This document shows positions 1 to 8,888 of a stretch of 64,000 nucleotides of DNA, one piece after another; position 1 is the stretch's first letter; each line of letters opens with the position of its first letter. The DNA is taken from the NCBI GenBank assembly GCA_036121365.1, contig JAZAFR010000033.1, positions 1 to 64,000 of the forward strand, given 5' to 3'. The stretch comes from UBA7916 sp036121365 (lineage in GTDB: Bacteria; Pseudomonadota; Gammaproteobacteria; Comchoanobacterales; Comchoanobacteraceae). A model generated the notes under the pieces. The model searched no databases. It was given only the letters and a program-made list of their open reading frames with translations, and was not told where the DNA came from. The position numbers and the translations under genes are program-made.

Positions 1-1
1 G

Positions 2-151
2 CGAAGACAGCGCTCAGGAGTTATTTTCAAACAGGCCTCAGGCATTGACGAGTTTGCGGGGGGACTAATCAAGCAAGAGGCCCTAGTGTTATCAAATATA
101 ATTATAGGGCTGAAAAGAGACGGTGTATTGAACAAGTTAGAAGGCCATTGA
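2..151 (+). CDS. possible 3' end of an upstream gene (truncated by window edge)
   Basis: The second forward frame is open from the window edge to a TGA at 149-151, giving about 49 codons with ordinary codon use. The other two forward frames stop at 48 and 68. I do not recognise the residues. PiT permease genes are often preceded by a PhoU-like DUF47 gene, but this tail does not visibly match that family. It could be chance. The stretch from 152 to 283 shows no other gene. Confidence 0.3.
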   Translation, partial: RRQRSGVIFKQASGIDEFAGGLIKQEALVLSNIIIGLKRDGVLNKLEGH

Positions 152-283
152 TTGGGTGATTGTAGGTCAAGTAATAAGAGATGTATTTCCAATTGACAAA
201 AGCAAAGTTTTTATCTAGGCTTGTGTGTATTGAGCAGAGCCTGAGCAGATGATCAGAAGTGCAAATAAAATGGTGATACGGCA

Positions 284-1534
284 GTGAACATGTCATTGGA
301 ATTAGTGCTTACCGTTTTGGTAGGCTTTATTATGGCATGGGCAGTAGGAGCCAATGATGTTGCCAATGCCATGGCAAGTACAGTGGGATCAAAAACACTG
401 TCAGTGCGAACGGCAGTCATAGTGGCTGCAGTCTTTGAGGCCATAGGTGCCATATGTGCCAGTGGTCAGGTGACCAATATGATTCGTTATGGAATCATAG
501 ATGTTCAAGTATTTTCCAATCAGTTAGACCATTTCGTGGTGGGGATGTTGTCAGCACTGATGTCAGCTGCATCTTGGTTATTAATTGCCACGCATTTTGG
601 GTGGCCAGTATCAACCACTCACAGTATCATTGGAGCGGTATTGGGTTTTGGGGTGGTGAGTATTGGCATGAGTCATATTTTGTGGTGGAGTGTTGCGAAG
701 ATACTGCTGAGCTGGGTTTTGACGCCATTGTGTGCAGTGTTTGTTAGTTATTTCACATTTATATTGATAGGGAGATTGATTTTTTCAGCAAAAGATCCAA
801 TTGCACAAGCAAATTGGTTGATTCCAACGTGTATGATGCTACTGGTGTTTATTTTCAGCGGAGTGACTATTTTTCAAGGGTTGGATGTGATTGGAATTGA
901 GATGGACGCATGGAAAAGGCAAGTGCTTATCGTTTCAATGGGAGGGGTGTCATTTGTGATTGGTTGGTTGTACACGCACAAGAAGCTCAAAAAAACCAAA
1001 AAATTATCTCGAGAAAAGCAGTTGAACGCTGTGGAAAAAAAGTTTGCAATCTTATCGATCATGACTGCTGCTAGTATGGCTTATGCACATGGGTCAAACG
1101 ATGTTGCCAATGCGATTGGTCCAGTTGCGGCGGTGGTGCAGGTATTACAGACACAGTCATTGACAGAAGGTTCAGTCATTCCGACATGGGTGGTTTTTTT
1201 AGGTGCTTCTGGTATTGTGTTGGGGTTGATGATGTACGGCTATAAGATTATGGAGACAGTAGGGTCAGGTATCACACAGCTGACACCTAGTCGGGGATTT
1301 ACAGCGCAATTTTCAACATCCGCAATGATAGTAGTGGCATCAGGGTTGGGCTATCCAGTGTCAACAACTCAAACTATGGTGGGGTCTATTTTAGGTGTGG
1401 GTTTGGCCAGGGGGATGACTGCATTGAATTTGAATACAATTAAAAGTATTTTAGTGTCATGGTCGATTACAGTGCCAGTGGGAGCGATTTTTGCTGGGGT
1501 ATATTATTGGGTTTTGAGCTTTTTCCTTTTATGA
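284..1534 (+). CDS. pitA: PiT-family inorganic phosphate permease
   Basis: Inner-membrane low-affinity phosphate transporter of the PiT family, which moves metal-phosphate with protons. The duplicated family signature is visible: GANDVANAM at residues 22-30 and HGSNDVANAIGP near residue 269. Each sits at the start of a hydrophobic half made of several membrane helices, with a charged Lys-rich cytoplasmic loop (about residues 232-250) between the halves. Length 416 residues is normal for the short bacterial form. Translation can begin at GTG 284 or at ATG 290 two codons later; neither has a strong ribosome binding site. apaH follows after 66 bases on the same strand. Confidence 0.93.
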   Translation: MNMSLELVLTVLVGFIMAWAVGANDVANAMASTVGSKTLSVRTAVIVAAVFEAIGAICASGQVTNMIRYGIIDVQVFSNQLDHFVVGMLSALMSAASWLLIATHFGWPVSTTHSIIGAVLGFGVVSIGMSHILWWSVAKILLSWVLTPLCAVFVSYFTFILIGRLIFSAKDPIAQANWLIPTCMMLLVFIFSGVTIFQGLDVIGIEMDAWKRQVLIVSMGGVSFVIGWLYTHKKLKKTKKLSREKQLNAVEKKFAILSIMTAASMAYAHGSNDVANAIGPVAAVVQVLQTQSLTEGSVIPTWVVFLGASGIVLGLMMYGYKIMETVGSGITQLTPSRGFTAQFSTSAMIVVASGLGYPVSTTQTMVGSILGVGLARGMTALNLNTIKSILVSWSITVPVGAIFAGVYYWVLSFFLL

Positions 1535-1600
1535 GTTTTTGTGATGGTAGATGGGTATTGTACAGAGCTTCGGTTTTCAACAAGTGGGGAAGGTGTATAA

Positions 1601-2446
1601 ATGGGTTGTTATGTCGTCGGTGATGTACACGGAAGCATATGCGGTCTAAACGCTATGCTGGAGAAGCTGCAGCTTGAAGACGGGGATCAAATTTATTTTG
1701 TTGGAGACCTAGTTGGAAAAGGGAATTCTAATTGGTCTGTGTTGAATAAAATTGCGTCAATTCCTAGCAGCAGAGTCGCTTTGGGGAATCATGATTTGCA
1801 TTTTCTAAAGGCGCACCACCTTGCGTATCGGCAGGGGGCGTTGAGTGCAGTTCAAAAAAAAGGGTATGAGTATTTACTTGCAGGCTCCTTGGCCATCCAT
1901 CATGCGCCAAGTGATACATTGGTGGTTCATGCTGGCATATGGCCAGGCTGGTCATTAAAAAAGGTGCTTACTTTAGCATCTGAAATAGAGGCGGTACTGA
2001 GAGATCATAGTTTGATTCAAAGTTATTTCGATGTTTTTTATGGCAACGAAGATCATTGGGATGATGCTTTATCCGGATGGGGAAGAGTGCGTGCCATTGT
2101 CAACATTTTTACGAGAATGCGTATGTTGGATAAAAACTTCCATCTGGATTTTAAGTACGCTGGAAAGATTTGTTCGGAGGGCGAGGGAAAGACAGAGGCA
2201 ATGAATGAGGGGAGATTGGTGCCCTGGTTTAATAGTCGAGATATGTGGCCATGTAGGAGCATTGTATTTGGTCATTGGGCAATGTTAAATGGGGAGACTG
2301 GTAGGCAAGATTGTATCAATATTGATAAAGGCTATGTGTATGGAGGTAGCTTGCAGGCATTGAGTTTAGATACAGGCAGGCGTATTGAGGTGAGAAATCC
2401 AAAGGGAAGTGATGAACAGATCCAAGGGGGTAAGATAGGTGGGTGA
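1601..2446 (+). CDS. apaH: bis(5'-nucleosyl)-tetraphosphatase, symmetrical (ApaH)
   Basis: Cytoplasmic metallophosphoesterase that splits Ap4A into two ADP. It carries the family motifs in order: GDVHG at residues 7-11, GDLVGKG starting at 35 (GDLVNRG is usual), GNHDLH starting at 62 and FGHWA near 223. Length 281 residues matches ApaH. The C-terminal 'IDKGYVYGG' replaces the usual 'LDTGCVWGG' but keeps the pattern. A GGGGAAGG ribosome binding site lies just before ATG 1601. The 3' end overlaps the GTG of rpiA by 8 bases, so the two are probably translationally coupled. Confidence 0.92.
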   Translation: MGCYVVGDVHGSICGLNAMLEKLQLEDGDQIYFVGDLVGKGNSNWSVLNKIASIPSSRVALGNHDLHFLKAHHLAYRQGALSAVQKKGYEYLLAGSLAIHHAPSDTLVVHAGIWPGWSLKKVLTLASEIEAVLRDHSLIQSYFDVFYGNEDHWDDALSGWGRVRAIVNIFTRMRMLDKNFHLDFKYAGKICSEGEGKTEAMNEGRLVPWFNSRDMWPCRSIVFGHWAMLNGETGRQDCINIDKGYVYGGSLQALSLDTGRRIEVRNPKGSDEQIQGGKIGG

Positions 2447-3116
2447 AAATCAGGATAAAGCTAAGAGAATGTTGGCAGAGTCAGTGTGTGAAAATTTGCA
2501 GTCAAAAATGACATTGGGGCTTGGTGCAGGCAGTACGGTGATGCGGGTAGTAGAGGCATTAAAAGACAGGCAGCATGCTAGTATTCAGGTGGTGGTGGCA
2601 TCATTGGCAACGCAAAAGCATTGTTGGGACTGTGGTATTGAGGCAGATTTAATGGAGTCTGTGTCGCATATTGACCTGTATATTGATGGGGCAGATGAGG
2701 TGGATGAGAGTTTTTGTTTGATCAAGGGTCGTGGAGGTGCAATGACAGGGGAGAAGCTTTGTGCGCAAATGGCAGAGAGTTTTATAGTTTTAGTAGATGA
2801 GAGTAAATGTGTGAAGCGTTTGGGGCAGAGGTGGCCGGTAGTTGCTATCGAAGTGGTGCCATGGGCAAGGTCAAGTGTGGCAAGGCAAATTGTGAAGATG
2901 GGAGGGCGTCCAGAGTTGCGCGAGCAGAAGTCTGATATGAAAAATGACATCATTGATTGCTATGGGATGAATTTGGCAGAGCCATATTCTTTATCTAAGG
3001 AGGTTAACCAGCTGACAGGGGTAGTTTGTCATGGGTTATTTGTCAATGAGACGCCGCAGGTTGTGAAGGTGAGCGATGGTCATCAAATTTGGGAACTAGA
3101 AAGAGCTCCGGAATAG
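2439..3116 (+). CDS. rpiA: ribose-5-phosphate isomerase A
   Basis: Interconverts ribose 5-phosphate and ribulose 5-phosphate in the non-oxidative pentose phosphate pathway. Motifs of the RpiA family are clear: GLGAGSTV near residues 27-34 (phosphate binding), DLYIDGADEVDE near 78-89 with the catalytic acids, and KGRGGAM just after. Length 225 residues is typical. The GTG start overlaps the end of apaH by 8 bases, so the gene is expressed with apaH. Confidence 0.94.
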   Translation: MGENQDKAKRMLAESVCENLQSKMTLGLGAGSTVMRVVEALKDRQHASIQVVVASLATQKHCWDCGIEADLMESVSHIDLYIDGADEVDESFCLIKGRGGAMTGEKLCAQMAESFIVLVDESKCVKRLGQRWPVVAIEVVPWARSSVARQIVKMGGRPELREQKSDMKNDIIDCYGMNLAEPYSLSKEVNQLTGVVCHGLFVNETPQVVKVSDGHQIWELERAPE

Positions 3117-3161
3117 ATTTGTATATGAATGTGTTAAGCAAGCAGGGTGCGCGAGTAAGTA

Positions 3162-3656
3162 TTATTTTGAGGGCTCTATCTCTTGGCTAGATAGTTCACT
3201 TAAGGGTCGACGTCTGGACGCAGATTCATCTTTGCTATCACACCAGTGGGTAACGGCCTTTTCGCCGTGTAACCAAGAAAGTAAAATAACTCGATCTGAA
3301 TGTTTGCTTTGCCAGTTGACCATGCCTTGATCAATACTTGCGACTGAGCAGCCTTTCTTAGAAAGGGCGCTGATCTCCTCTTGAATATTGGCAAGCAAAA
3401 GCTTTAAGCTGCTGAGTGTATTGATTGACTCATCATCCAGTGTTCCTTGTAGAAGCAGCAATTGTTTTTCATCATTGGGGACGAAGTCTATACCATGTTT
3501 TTTTACGACTTTAAATAAATCCTGGACTTGGATTTGCATTTGCTTGATGCGTATGAATGCAAGGTCTAGGTCTGGAATCATCATATTGGCTTCATCTACA
3601 GTGTAAAACTGTGTTGATGTACCGGTGTCTGTTTTTAGCTTAGTATCAATATTCAT
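3162..3656 (-). CDS. DUF2203 family protein
   Basis: A 164-residue soluble protein of unknown function. The N-terminal 'FYTVDEANMMIPDL', a central helical segment, the 'SIDQGMVNWQSKHSDR' stretch and the 'VILLSWLHGEKAVTHW' block follow the layout of DUF2203 proteins (an F-T-x-E-E-A-N-like opening, then G-x-V-D-F, then L-C-W-x-x-G-E-x-x-I-x-x-W-H). I take ATG 3656 as the start, because the 12-residue upstream extension is AT-rich and atypical. It converges with rpiA. No signal peptide or membrane segment is seen. Confidence 0.72.
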   Translation of the reverse strand: MNIDTKLKTDTGTSTQFYTVDEANMMIPDLDLAFIRIKQMQIQVQDLFKVVKKHGIDFVPNDEKQLLLLQGTLDDESINTLSSLKLLLANIQEEISALSKKGCSVASIDQGMVNWQSKHSDRVILLSWLHGEKAVTHWCDSKDESASRRRPLSELSSQEIEPSK

Positions 3657-3787
3657 AGCATCAAGTATATAAAAAACGAGTAAATTTGTCAACGATATCT
3701 GTGTTTTTTCAAAAGGATTTGCAAGAAAATAAGAGGGTGTAAGGCATTTGAAAACGCTTCTTGATTTTTGGGTGAGGCACAGTTTGG

Positions 3788-3816
3788 TTGAAATTTGGAT
3801 TAAAATGTGTTAGAAT
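3788..3816 (+). promoter_or_regulatory. sigma-70-type promoter for the Bax-like glucosaminidase
   Basis: TTGAAA (3788-3793), a 17-base spacer and TAGAAT (3811-3816) match the sigma-70 consensus closely. A start site near 3823 would give a very short leader before the ATG pair at 3841/3844. Confidence 0.6.
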
Positions 3817-3840
3817 GCTACAACATAAAAAGTGACAAGA

Positions 3841-4602
3841 ATGATGAAAAATAGTAGAAGTTTGATATTATTAGCAGGTTTATTGGTTTGGTCTGGTGTC
3901 TTAGTGGTTTTGCCAAATAGTGCAATGGCTGCTAAAATTAGCACAGAAAAGTCCAAAAGTGAGAGTGCTATAAAGAAAGAATTTGTAGGGCAGGTAAAGG
4001 ATATGGCCATATCAAAAAACAAGCAGGTCTTGGCAGAAAAAAAGTCGTTGTCACGGTTTCAAAAATTATTAAAATCAGGGCAATCACTCAGTGCAAAAGA
4101 CAAGTTGTGGTTACAAAAATTGGCAGTAAAGTATCAAATGAATACATTGGCTCACAAATCTGCAACAAAGTGGACGGATAAAGAGTGGAAAGAGTTTGAT
4201 GAAAAAGTAGACATTGTACCCGTATCTATCATTGTTGCGCAGGCGGTGCATGAATCAAATTTTGGACGATCTAATCTTGCCAAGCAGGGAAATAATTTAT
4301 TCGGGCAAAAGACGCCAAAAACAGGTTATGCAATTAAGTGTGGAACAACAACAAAAACATTCAAGATATATAAAAGTCAGAAAGAATCTGTCAATTCTTA
4401 TGTTGACAACATCAATGGATGTTATGCGTATCGAGAGTTTCGCAGTGCAAGGATTGAGTGTAGAAACAGCAAACGTTGTTTAGAAGGCGGTGCGTTGATG
4501 GAATATATCGGGGCAAGATATGCAGAGGATAAGAGCTATACGCAAAATGTCAAACGTTTGATGAATCAGTATCACATGAAAGAGTTTGATCATTTAATCT
4601 AA
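3841..4602 (+). CDS. exported Bax-like N-acetylglucosaminidase
   Basis: Predicted periplasmic peptidoglycan hydrolase of the glucosaminidase family (Bax/FlgJ type). An N-terminal signal peptide (positive start, hydrophobic core, then an AMAA-like cleavage region) is followed by a Lys-rich helical segment and the catalytic domain. 'VAQAVHESNFGRS' holds the presumed catalytic Glu, then come 'GNNLFGQKTPKTGYAIKCG' and 'SVNSYVDNINGCYAYREFR', as in Bax proteins. Length is about 253 residues. In-frame starts are GTG 3832, ATG 3841 and ATG 3844. I favour an ATG because it keeps the signal peptide compact. It is a single-gene unit behind a near-consensus promoter. Confidence 0.85.
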   Translation: MMKNSRSLILLAGLLVWSGVLVVLPNSAMAAKISTEKSKSESAIKKEFVGQVKDMAISKNKQVLAEKKSLSRFQKLLKSGQSLSAKDKLWLQKLAVKYQMNTLAHKSATKWTDKEWKEFDEKVDIVPVSIIVAQAVHESNFGRSNLAKQGNNLFGQKTPKTGYAIKCGTTTKTFKIYKSQKESVNSYVDNINGCYAYREFRSARIECRNSKRCLEGGALMEYIGARYAEDKSYTQNVKRLMNQYHMKEFDHLI

Positions 4603-5056
4603 GGTCAAAAAGACAATCAGTAGACAGTTGATCTTGTAGGAAAGAGAGAAAAGATCAGGTTAGACGAGAGAGGAGTCTTGAGTATTGCTTATCAATATGA
4701 GGCAGTTGTTTGGTGATGATATAGAAAAAACGTCATTTGGTCTATCATGTCGACAGATTACAAGAAAATATAAGGCATAAAAAGACTGATTTGTCAAAGA
4801 ATATAATCACTGTAGAGAGCCTCTGGCTTGATCTGAGGACGTGGTGCCAGATTAAATGGGTTATCAGGTGGAGATTGATTTTATTCCAATCGGGATACAC
4901 TTTTTAGAAAAGTCTAGATAGACATGATTTAGTTGTCCTAGAAGATTAATTGAGCCATGATGAAGGCTGTCAACATGAGATAAAACCCCCTTGATTTTTA
5001 GCAAAAGTGCTGAATAATAGTGGGGTGACAGTGGGTAGGCAGTGGAGGCTTTAAGG
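4603..5056 (+). other. gene-free stretch before ubiA with a possible ubiC relic
   Basis: No intact gene is seen on either strand; the long minus-strand frame starting inside ubiA is a shadow. The forward frame around 4840-4920 reads R-G-A-R-L-N-G-L-S-G-G-D-stop-F-Y-S-N-R-D-T-L-F. This faintly recalls the C-terminal part of chorismate lyase UbiC, whose gene is often found just before ubiA. The match is weak and interrupted by stops, so this is only a hint. Confidence 0.3.
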
Positions 5057-5956
5057 ATGAGTAGAGACAGAAAAGGGGTAATCAAAAGGGCAAGTGTCTT
5101 CGACTTATTATGTTTGATGCGCATGGACAAGCCTTGGGGAAGTTTATTATTACTATGGCCGTCTTTATGGGCGTTGTGGCTAGCCAATGAAGGGATGCCG
5201 GAGTTGAGATTGTTGATGGTATTCATCATTGGCGCTATCTTAATGCGTTCTTTTGGTTGTGTGGTCAATGATTTATTAGACAGTGATATTGATAGACGGG
5301 TCGAAAGAACAAAAAAAAGGCCATTGGCTGCCAATTTGGTTTCTAAAAAAACAGCCTATATGATGTGTGGTTGTTTGTCTGTGGGAGCAGCATCGTTATT
5401 ATTTTTTTTGAACTTACAGAGTGTGTATTTAGCGGTGTGTGGTTTTGTAATGGCGTGTGTGTATCCGACTACCAAGCGATGGTTGCATTGTCCACAGTTA
5501 TTTCTGGGCATCACATTTGCCTGGGGTATTCCCATAGCTTATGCGGCAAGTGGAAAGGTTTTGGGATTTGAGTGTTGGTTTCTATATGTGATCACAGCGA
5601 TGTGGATAGTGGGGTATGATGCCATTTATGCAATGCAGGATTTGGAAGATGACAAGCAGATTGCTGTGTTTACCTTGCCAAAGTATATGAATGGCAATAT
5701 TCAGGTAGTGGTTGGGATCTTGTATGGTGCATTTGTATTGGGGTTGGGTCTGTTGGCAAGAGTGCATAGATTTAAAAACGTATTTTTTCTGGCATGGATT
5801 ATGGTTGTCGGGGTGTTGATATGGCAGGTGAGAATATTAAGTCCAGATGGGGTAAATGAAGATAAAAAGAATCTATATCTACAGGCATTTAAAAGCAATC
5901 AATGGATAGGCCTGATCGTTTGGATAGCATTGGTTTTGAGCTTTCTTCTGGAGTAA
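5057..5956 (+). CDS. ubiA: 4-hydroxybenzoate polyprenyltransferase
   Basis: Integral membrane prenyltransferase that attaches the polyprenyl tail to 4-hydroxybenzoate in ubiquinone synthesis. The two Asp-rich Mg-pyrophosphate motifs are present: NDLLDSDIDRRVERTKKRPL near residue 71 and GYDAIYAMQDLEDD near residue 187. They are spread among about eight to nine hydrophobic helices. Length 299 residues is typical. I choose ATG 5057 because GGAGG at 5044-5048 lies 8 bases upstream; the in-frame GTG 5042 has no such site. Other ubiquinone genes in the window are ubiK, ubiH and ubiI. Confidence 0.95.
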   Translation: MSRDRKGVIKRASVFDLLCLMRMDKPWGSLLLLWPSLWALWLANEGMPELRLLMVFIIGAILMRSFGCVVNDLLDSDIDRRVERTKKRPLAANLVSKKTAYMMCGCLSVGAASLLFFLNLQSVYLAVCGFVMACVYPTTKRWLHCPQLFLGITFAWGIPIAYAASGKVLGFECWFLYVITAMWIVGYDAIYAMQDLEDDKQIAVFTLPKYMNGNIQVVVGILYGAFVLGLGLLARVHRFKNVFFLAWIMVVGVLIWQVRILSPDGVNEDKKNLYLQAFKSNQWIGLIVWIALVLSFLLE

Positions 5957-6070
5957 GGTAGGGTCAATCCACTTTAGAAGGCGAAAATTACAAAAAATAT
6001 GGATATATTTTCATTGTTATGCTTTACTGTGAGTGTCGTTACAGGCATAAACAAATATAAGGAGAAAGCA

Positions 6071-6511
6071 ATGAAACTAGAAGAGGTGATAGGCAATATT
6101 AAAAAATTACAAGGTTTACAAGGCCGTTATTCACAGGAGGACTCAGATCTAGAGCTTAATTTGGAAGCTGGTTTTAGAAAATTAAATCAAGGAGACATGG
6201 AAACTCTTTTGCGCTGGATAAATGAAAATGAAGTTACCTGTTTCCATGTAAATGGATATGGTTGGGAAGACAGTCTATCTATAAATTTAATAGACGAAAA
6301 GATAACTGAAATTATAGGTGATAAAAGTATCGAGGAAATCGTATCACTAAAGGGTGATGAAAATAGGTTCACTCTTTTTGAGAAGTTTCTCAATGAGAAA
6401 CTAGGAGATAATGAGCATTTAAAAGAAGATAAATATTGGTTCAGTGTCGTATTTGAGAGATTGGTTGGAGAAATGCAGCGTGATTCGAATCGTCATACAC
6501 CTTCACCTTAA
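6071..6511 (+). CDS. hypothetical acidic soluble protein
   Basis: An unrecognised 146-residue protein, acidic and rich in Leu, Glu and Asp, with no signal peptide or membrane helix. It starts with amphipathic helical sequence (MKLEEVIGNIKKLQG) and has a middle 'CFHVNGYGWEDSLSINLID' section that might be one leucine-rich-repeat-like unit, which is speculative. ATG 6071 is chosen because TAAGGAG lies just upstream with normal spacing; the longer in-frame start at 5999 adds a hydrophobic tail that looks non-native. Codon use is AT-rich compared with ubiA. It stands alone between ubiA and a convergent gene. Confidence 0.6.
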   Translation: MKLEEVIGNIKKLQGLQGRYSQEDSDLELNLEAGFRKLNQGDMETLLRWINENEVTCFHVNGYGWEDSLSINLIDEKITEIIGDKSIEEIVSLKGDENRFTLFEKFLNEKLGDNEHLKEDKYWFSVVFERLVGEMQRDSNRHTPSP

Positions 6512-6522
6512 ATGGCATCGCG

Positions 6523-7035
6523 TTACTGGGTGTTAAGACGTGTATTTTTGATGGCGACAGTTTTCAAGAGTCCTGTCCAAGCCCACAGGCAAAAACCGTA
6601 GTAGGTATGGACGCAAAAAGTCACCAAAATATTGTATGCAGGATGTAGTGTTTTCAGATCAAAAATACCAGATCCTGAAAGAGGGTCAAGAAAAAAGAAG
6701 GGAAAAATTGTCATACACCAGAGAAAGGCAATACTTTTCCAGACTTTGTTAGCGCATGTGAGTTTATCCAAAACCACGAAGATATAAAAAAAAGCATAAG
6801 CGATACCAACAAAGTAATGCACACACCAGCCAATGAGGTTTTCATAGGGGATAGCAGGGACGGTTGTCCAGTTGAATACAACAAACTGCCCTTTTAAAAT
6901 CAAATATCCGGCCATTCTTCCAAGCATGCCCCAGTCAACGACGGTACCAGTCAGTAGATAGGTTGCCAAATACATCAAATCAAATGTGGCTGTGGCGAAG
7001 ACTCCCACTAAGAGTGCTATGAAAAACAAAAACAA
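6523..7035 (-). CDS. DUF2938 family inner-membrane protein
   Basis: A 170-residue membrane protein with about four hydrophobic helices. The patterns 'ATATFDLMYLATYLLTG', 'GMLGRMAGYLILKGQF', 'ENLIGWCVHYFVGIAYAFFY', 'PFFFLDPLSGSGIF' and a C-terminal 'CVHTYYGFCLW' match the order of conserved blocks in DUF2938 proteins, whose function is unknown. It converges with the acidic hypothetical gene. No operon partner is evident. Confidence 0.75.
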   Translation of the reverse strand: MFLFFIALLVGVFATATFDLMYLATYLLTGTVVDWGMLGRMAGYLILKGQFVVFNWTTVPAIPYENLIGWCVHYFVGIAYAFFYIFVVLDKLTCANKVWKSIAFLWCMTIFPFFFLDPLSGSGIFDLKTLHPAYNILVTFCVHTYYGFCLWAWTGLLKTVAIKNTRLNTQ

Positions 7036-7260
7036 GTGAAACGACTAATGAAGTGAATATAAATTCTGACCTTTTTAAATCAAAAAGTCAACTCAGAAAA
7101 AGACAGCAGTTTGAGGGGTGTTCAAAAAATCAGGTAAGAATGGTGTGGCAGAAGTGACATCTTGATTGCATTTTGAACACAGATAGTGATGATCAAGCAT
7201 TGATTTCATTGCGCCAACGTGTCCCCTCTTGTACTCACCACATGTGTACTATCTAAAACG

Positions 7261-7280
7261 GTCTTAAATGGATTTAAGAC
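7261..7280 (-). terminator. possible weak terminator at the end of hemL
   Basis: GTCTTAAAT and ATTTAAGAC form a perfect 9-base inverted repeat around a 2-base centre. It includes the hemL stop codon and is followed on the minus strand by a short T run. It is AT-rich and so weak. Confidence 0.3.
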
Positions 7281-8544
7281 AGGAGAAAGCTTGCTCAATA
7301 GCATTGAGCGTATGGTTCAATTCATCTTGGGTGTGTGCTTTTGAGATAAAGCAGGCTTCAAATGGAGAGGGGGGAAGGTAAATACCTTGGGCGAGCATGG
7401 TTTGAAAGAATTGTTTGAACAGGGCATTGTTAGCTCCCTTGGCTTGTGTGTAGTTGGTCACAGGAGTATCGGTGAAGAAAAGTCCGAACATACCACCTTT
7501 AAATGCAGTTTGTATTGGAATATGGTAGTTTTTTGCAAGACTTTTGATGTTAGAGGTGAGGACTTTAGCATAGTCATTGAGTTGAGGGTATAGGGTGTGG
7601 GCTTCTTGTTTGCAGATAGATAAAGTGGCATAGCCACTTGCCAAGGTGATGGGATTACCAGACAGAGTGCCTGCTTGATAAACAGGCCCACTAGGGGCCA
7701 ATTGTGAGAGTATGGATTTTTTGCCCCCGATAGCGCCTACAGGGAGTCCTCCTCCGATTATTTTGCCAAGAATGGTGATGTCAGGCGTGATATCATAGAG
7801 TGATTGTGCGCCGCCAAGGGCAACACGAAATCCGGTCATGACTTCATCAAATACTAGGAGTGATTGATGTTTTTGACAGAGTGCTTGTAACTGGTTTAAA
7901 AACTCAGGATTGGGTAGAACAAAGCCCATATTTCCACAAATAGGCTCAATAAAAACGGCAGCGATGTCATCAGGATACTCTAAAAAAGCGGCAGAGAGTC
8001 TGTCAATATCATTATACTCAACTGTCAGAGTATCGGCGGTAGTGGCTTGAGGTATGCCTGGGGATGAGGGAATACCAAGCGTGGCAGCACCACTTCCTGC
8101 ATCCACGAGCAGGGCGTCACAATGGCCGTGGTAGCATCCAGTGAATTTGATGATTTTATTTTTTTTAGTAGAGGCTCGAGCGAGGCGCACGGCAGTCATA
8201 GCAGCTTCGGTGCCAGAGTTAACCATTCTGAGCATTTCAATTGACGGCATAATGGATTGAATGAGTTGAGCCATTTTGACTTCTAGAGGGTGGCAAGTAC
8301 CGTAAGAGAGTCCGTGATGAGAGGCCTTAGAAATGGCATCACAGACGAGAGGGTTAGCGTGTCCTAGAATCATAGGACCAAAACCGCCAACATAGTCGAT
8401 AAACTGACGATTGTGAGTGTCTATTAGGTAAGCGCCTTGGGCGCTTTTAATAAATAGAGGGTCTTGGCCTACTGCGTCAAATGCCCGCACAGGGGAGTTA
8501 ACTCCGCCAGGAATAAGGGTTTGTGCTTGTTCAAAAATGCTCAT
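7264..8544 (-). CDS. hemL: glutamate-1-semialdehyde 2,1-aminomutase
   Basis: PLP enzyme that converts glutamate-1-semialdehyde to 5-aminolevulinate, the first dedicated haem precursor, in the cytoplasm. Family hallmarks: IPGGVNSPVRAF at residues 11-22, 'VNSGTEAAMTAVRLAR', 'GCYHGHCDALL', 'FDEVMTGFR' and 'ILGKIIGGGLPVGA', which contains the PLP-binding Lys (near residue 260). Full-length at 426 residues. It stands alone on the minus strand; the ATG start follows a short spacer with only a weak ribosome binding site. Confidence 0.96.
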   Translation of the reverse strand: MSIFEQAQTLIPGGVNSPVRAFDAVGQDPLFIKSAQGAYLIDTHNRQFIDYVGGFGPMILGHANPLVCDAISKASHHGLSYGTCHPLEVKMAQLIQSIMPSIEMLRMVNSGTEAAMTAVRLARASTKKNKIIKFTGCYHGHCDALLVDAGSGAATLGIPSSPGIPQATTADTLTVEYNDIDRLSAAFLEYPDDIAAVFIEPICGNMGFVLPNPEFLNQLQALCQKHQSLLVFDEVMTGFRVALGGAQSLYDITPDITILGKIIGGGLPVGAIGGKKSILSQLAPSGPVYQAGTLSGNPITLASGYATLSICKQEAHTLYPQLNDYAKVLTSNIKSLAKNYHIPIQTAFKGGMFGLFFTDTPVTNYTQAKGANNALFKQFFQTMLAQGIYLPPSPFEACFISKAHTQDELNHTLNAIEQAFSCLKSI

Positions 8545-8723
8545 GGCTTGCGTTTAAAAATAAATCAGAGGATAGCATAAATGGTGTCGCATAGCCATGG
8601 TGAACTGACACAAGTGTAATGATTTTACAAATAAAGAAGGAAGATTCGGTGTGTTTGATTGATTCGCCAGTCAAAAAGAGTTAGTGTTGAGTCTGAGATA
8701 GAAATAAAGATGGAGGGATGTCG

Positions 8724-8885
8724 ATGGCAAAGTATCACTGTGTGATCTGCGGGTATATTTATGATGAAGAGGAAGGGTGTGAAGCAGACGGCATTGCTCC
8801 AGGCACAAAATGGGAAGACGTACCTGAAGATTGGTATTGTCCAGATTGTGGTGCAACAAAAAGTGATTTTGAGCTGATGGAATGA
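8724..8885 (+). CDS. rubA: rubredoxin
   Basis: A 53-residue iron electron carrier. Two C-x-x-C pairs (HCVICGY near residues 5-11 and YCPDCGA near 38-44) bind a single iron. The central 'GIAPGTKWEDVPEDW' is the rubredoxin signature. ATG 8724 is preceded by GGAGGG at 8712-8717 with 6-base spacing; ATG 8718 sits directly against that site and is less likely. The gene is too short for most ORF cut-offs. A hydrolase gene begins 3 bases after the stop, so the two are cotranscribed. Confidence 0.93.
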   Translation: MAKYHCVICGYIYDEEEGCEADGIAPGTKWEDVPEDWYCPDCGATKSDFELME

Positions 8886-8888
8886 CAA

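Noticed and set aside
2585..2953. Minus-strand frame of 122 codons in rpiA
   Set aside because: Antisense to catalytic motifs of rpiA; no ribosome binding site and no family resemblance.
4864..5334. Long minus-strand frame of 156 codons over the start of ubiA
   Set aside because: Most of it lies antisense to the certain ubiA coding region and its sequence is low-complexity Leu/Ser/Asn.
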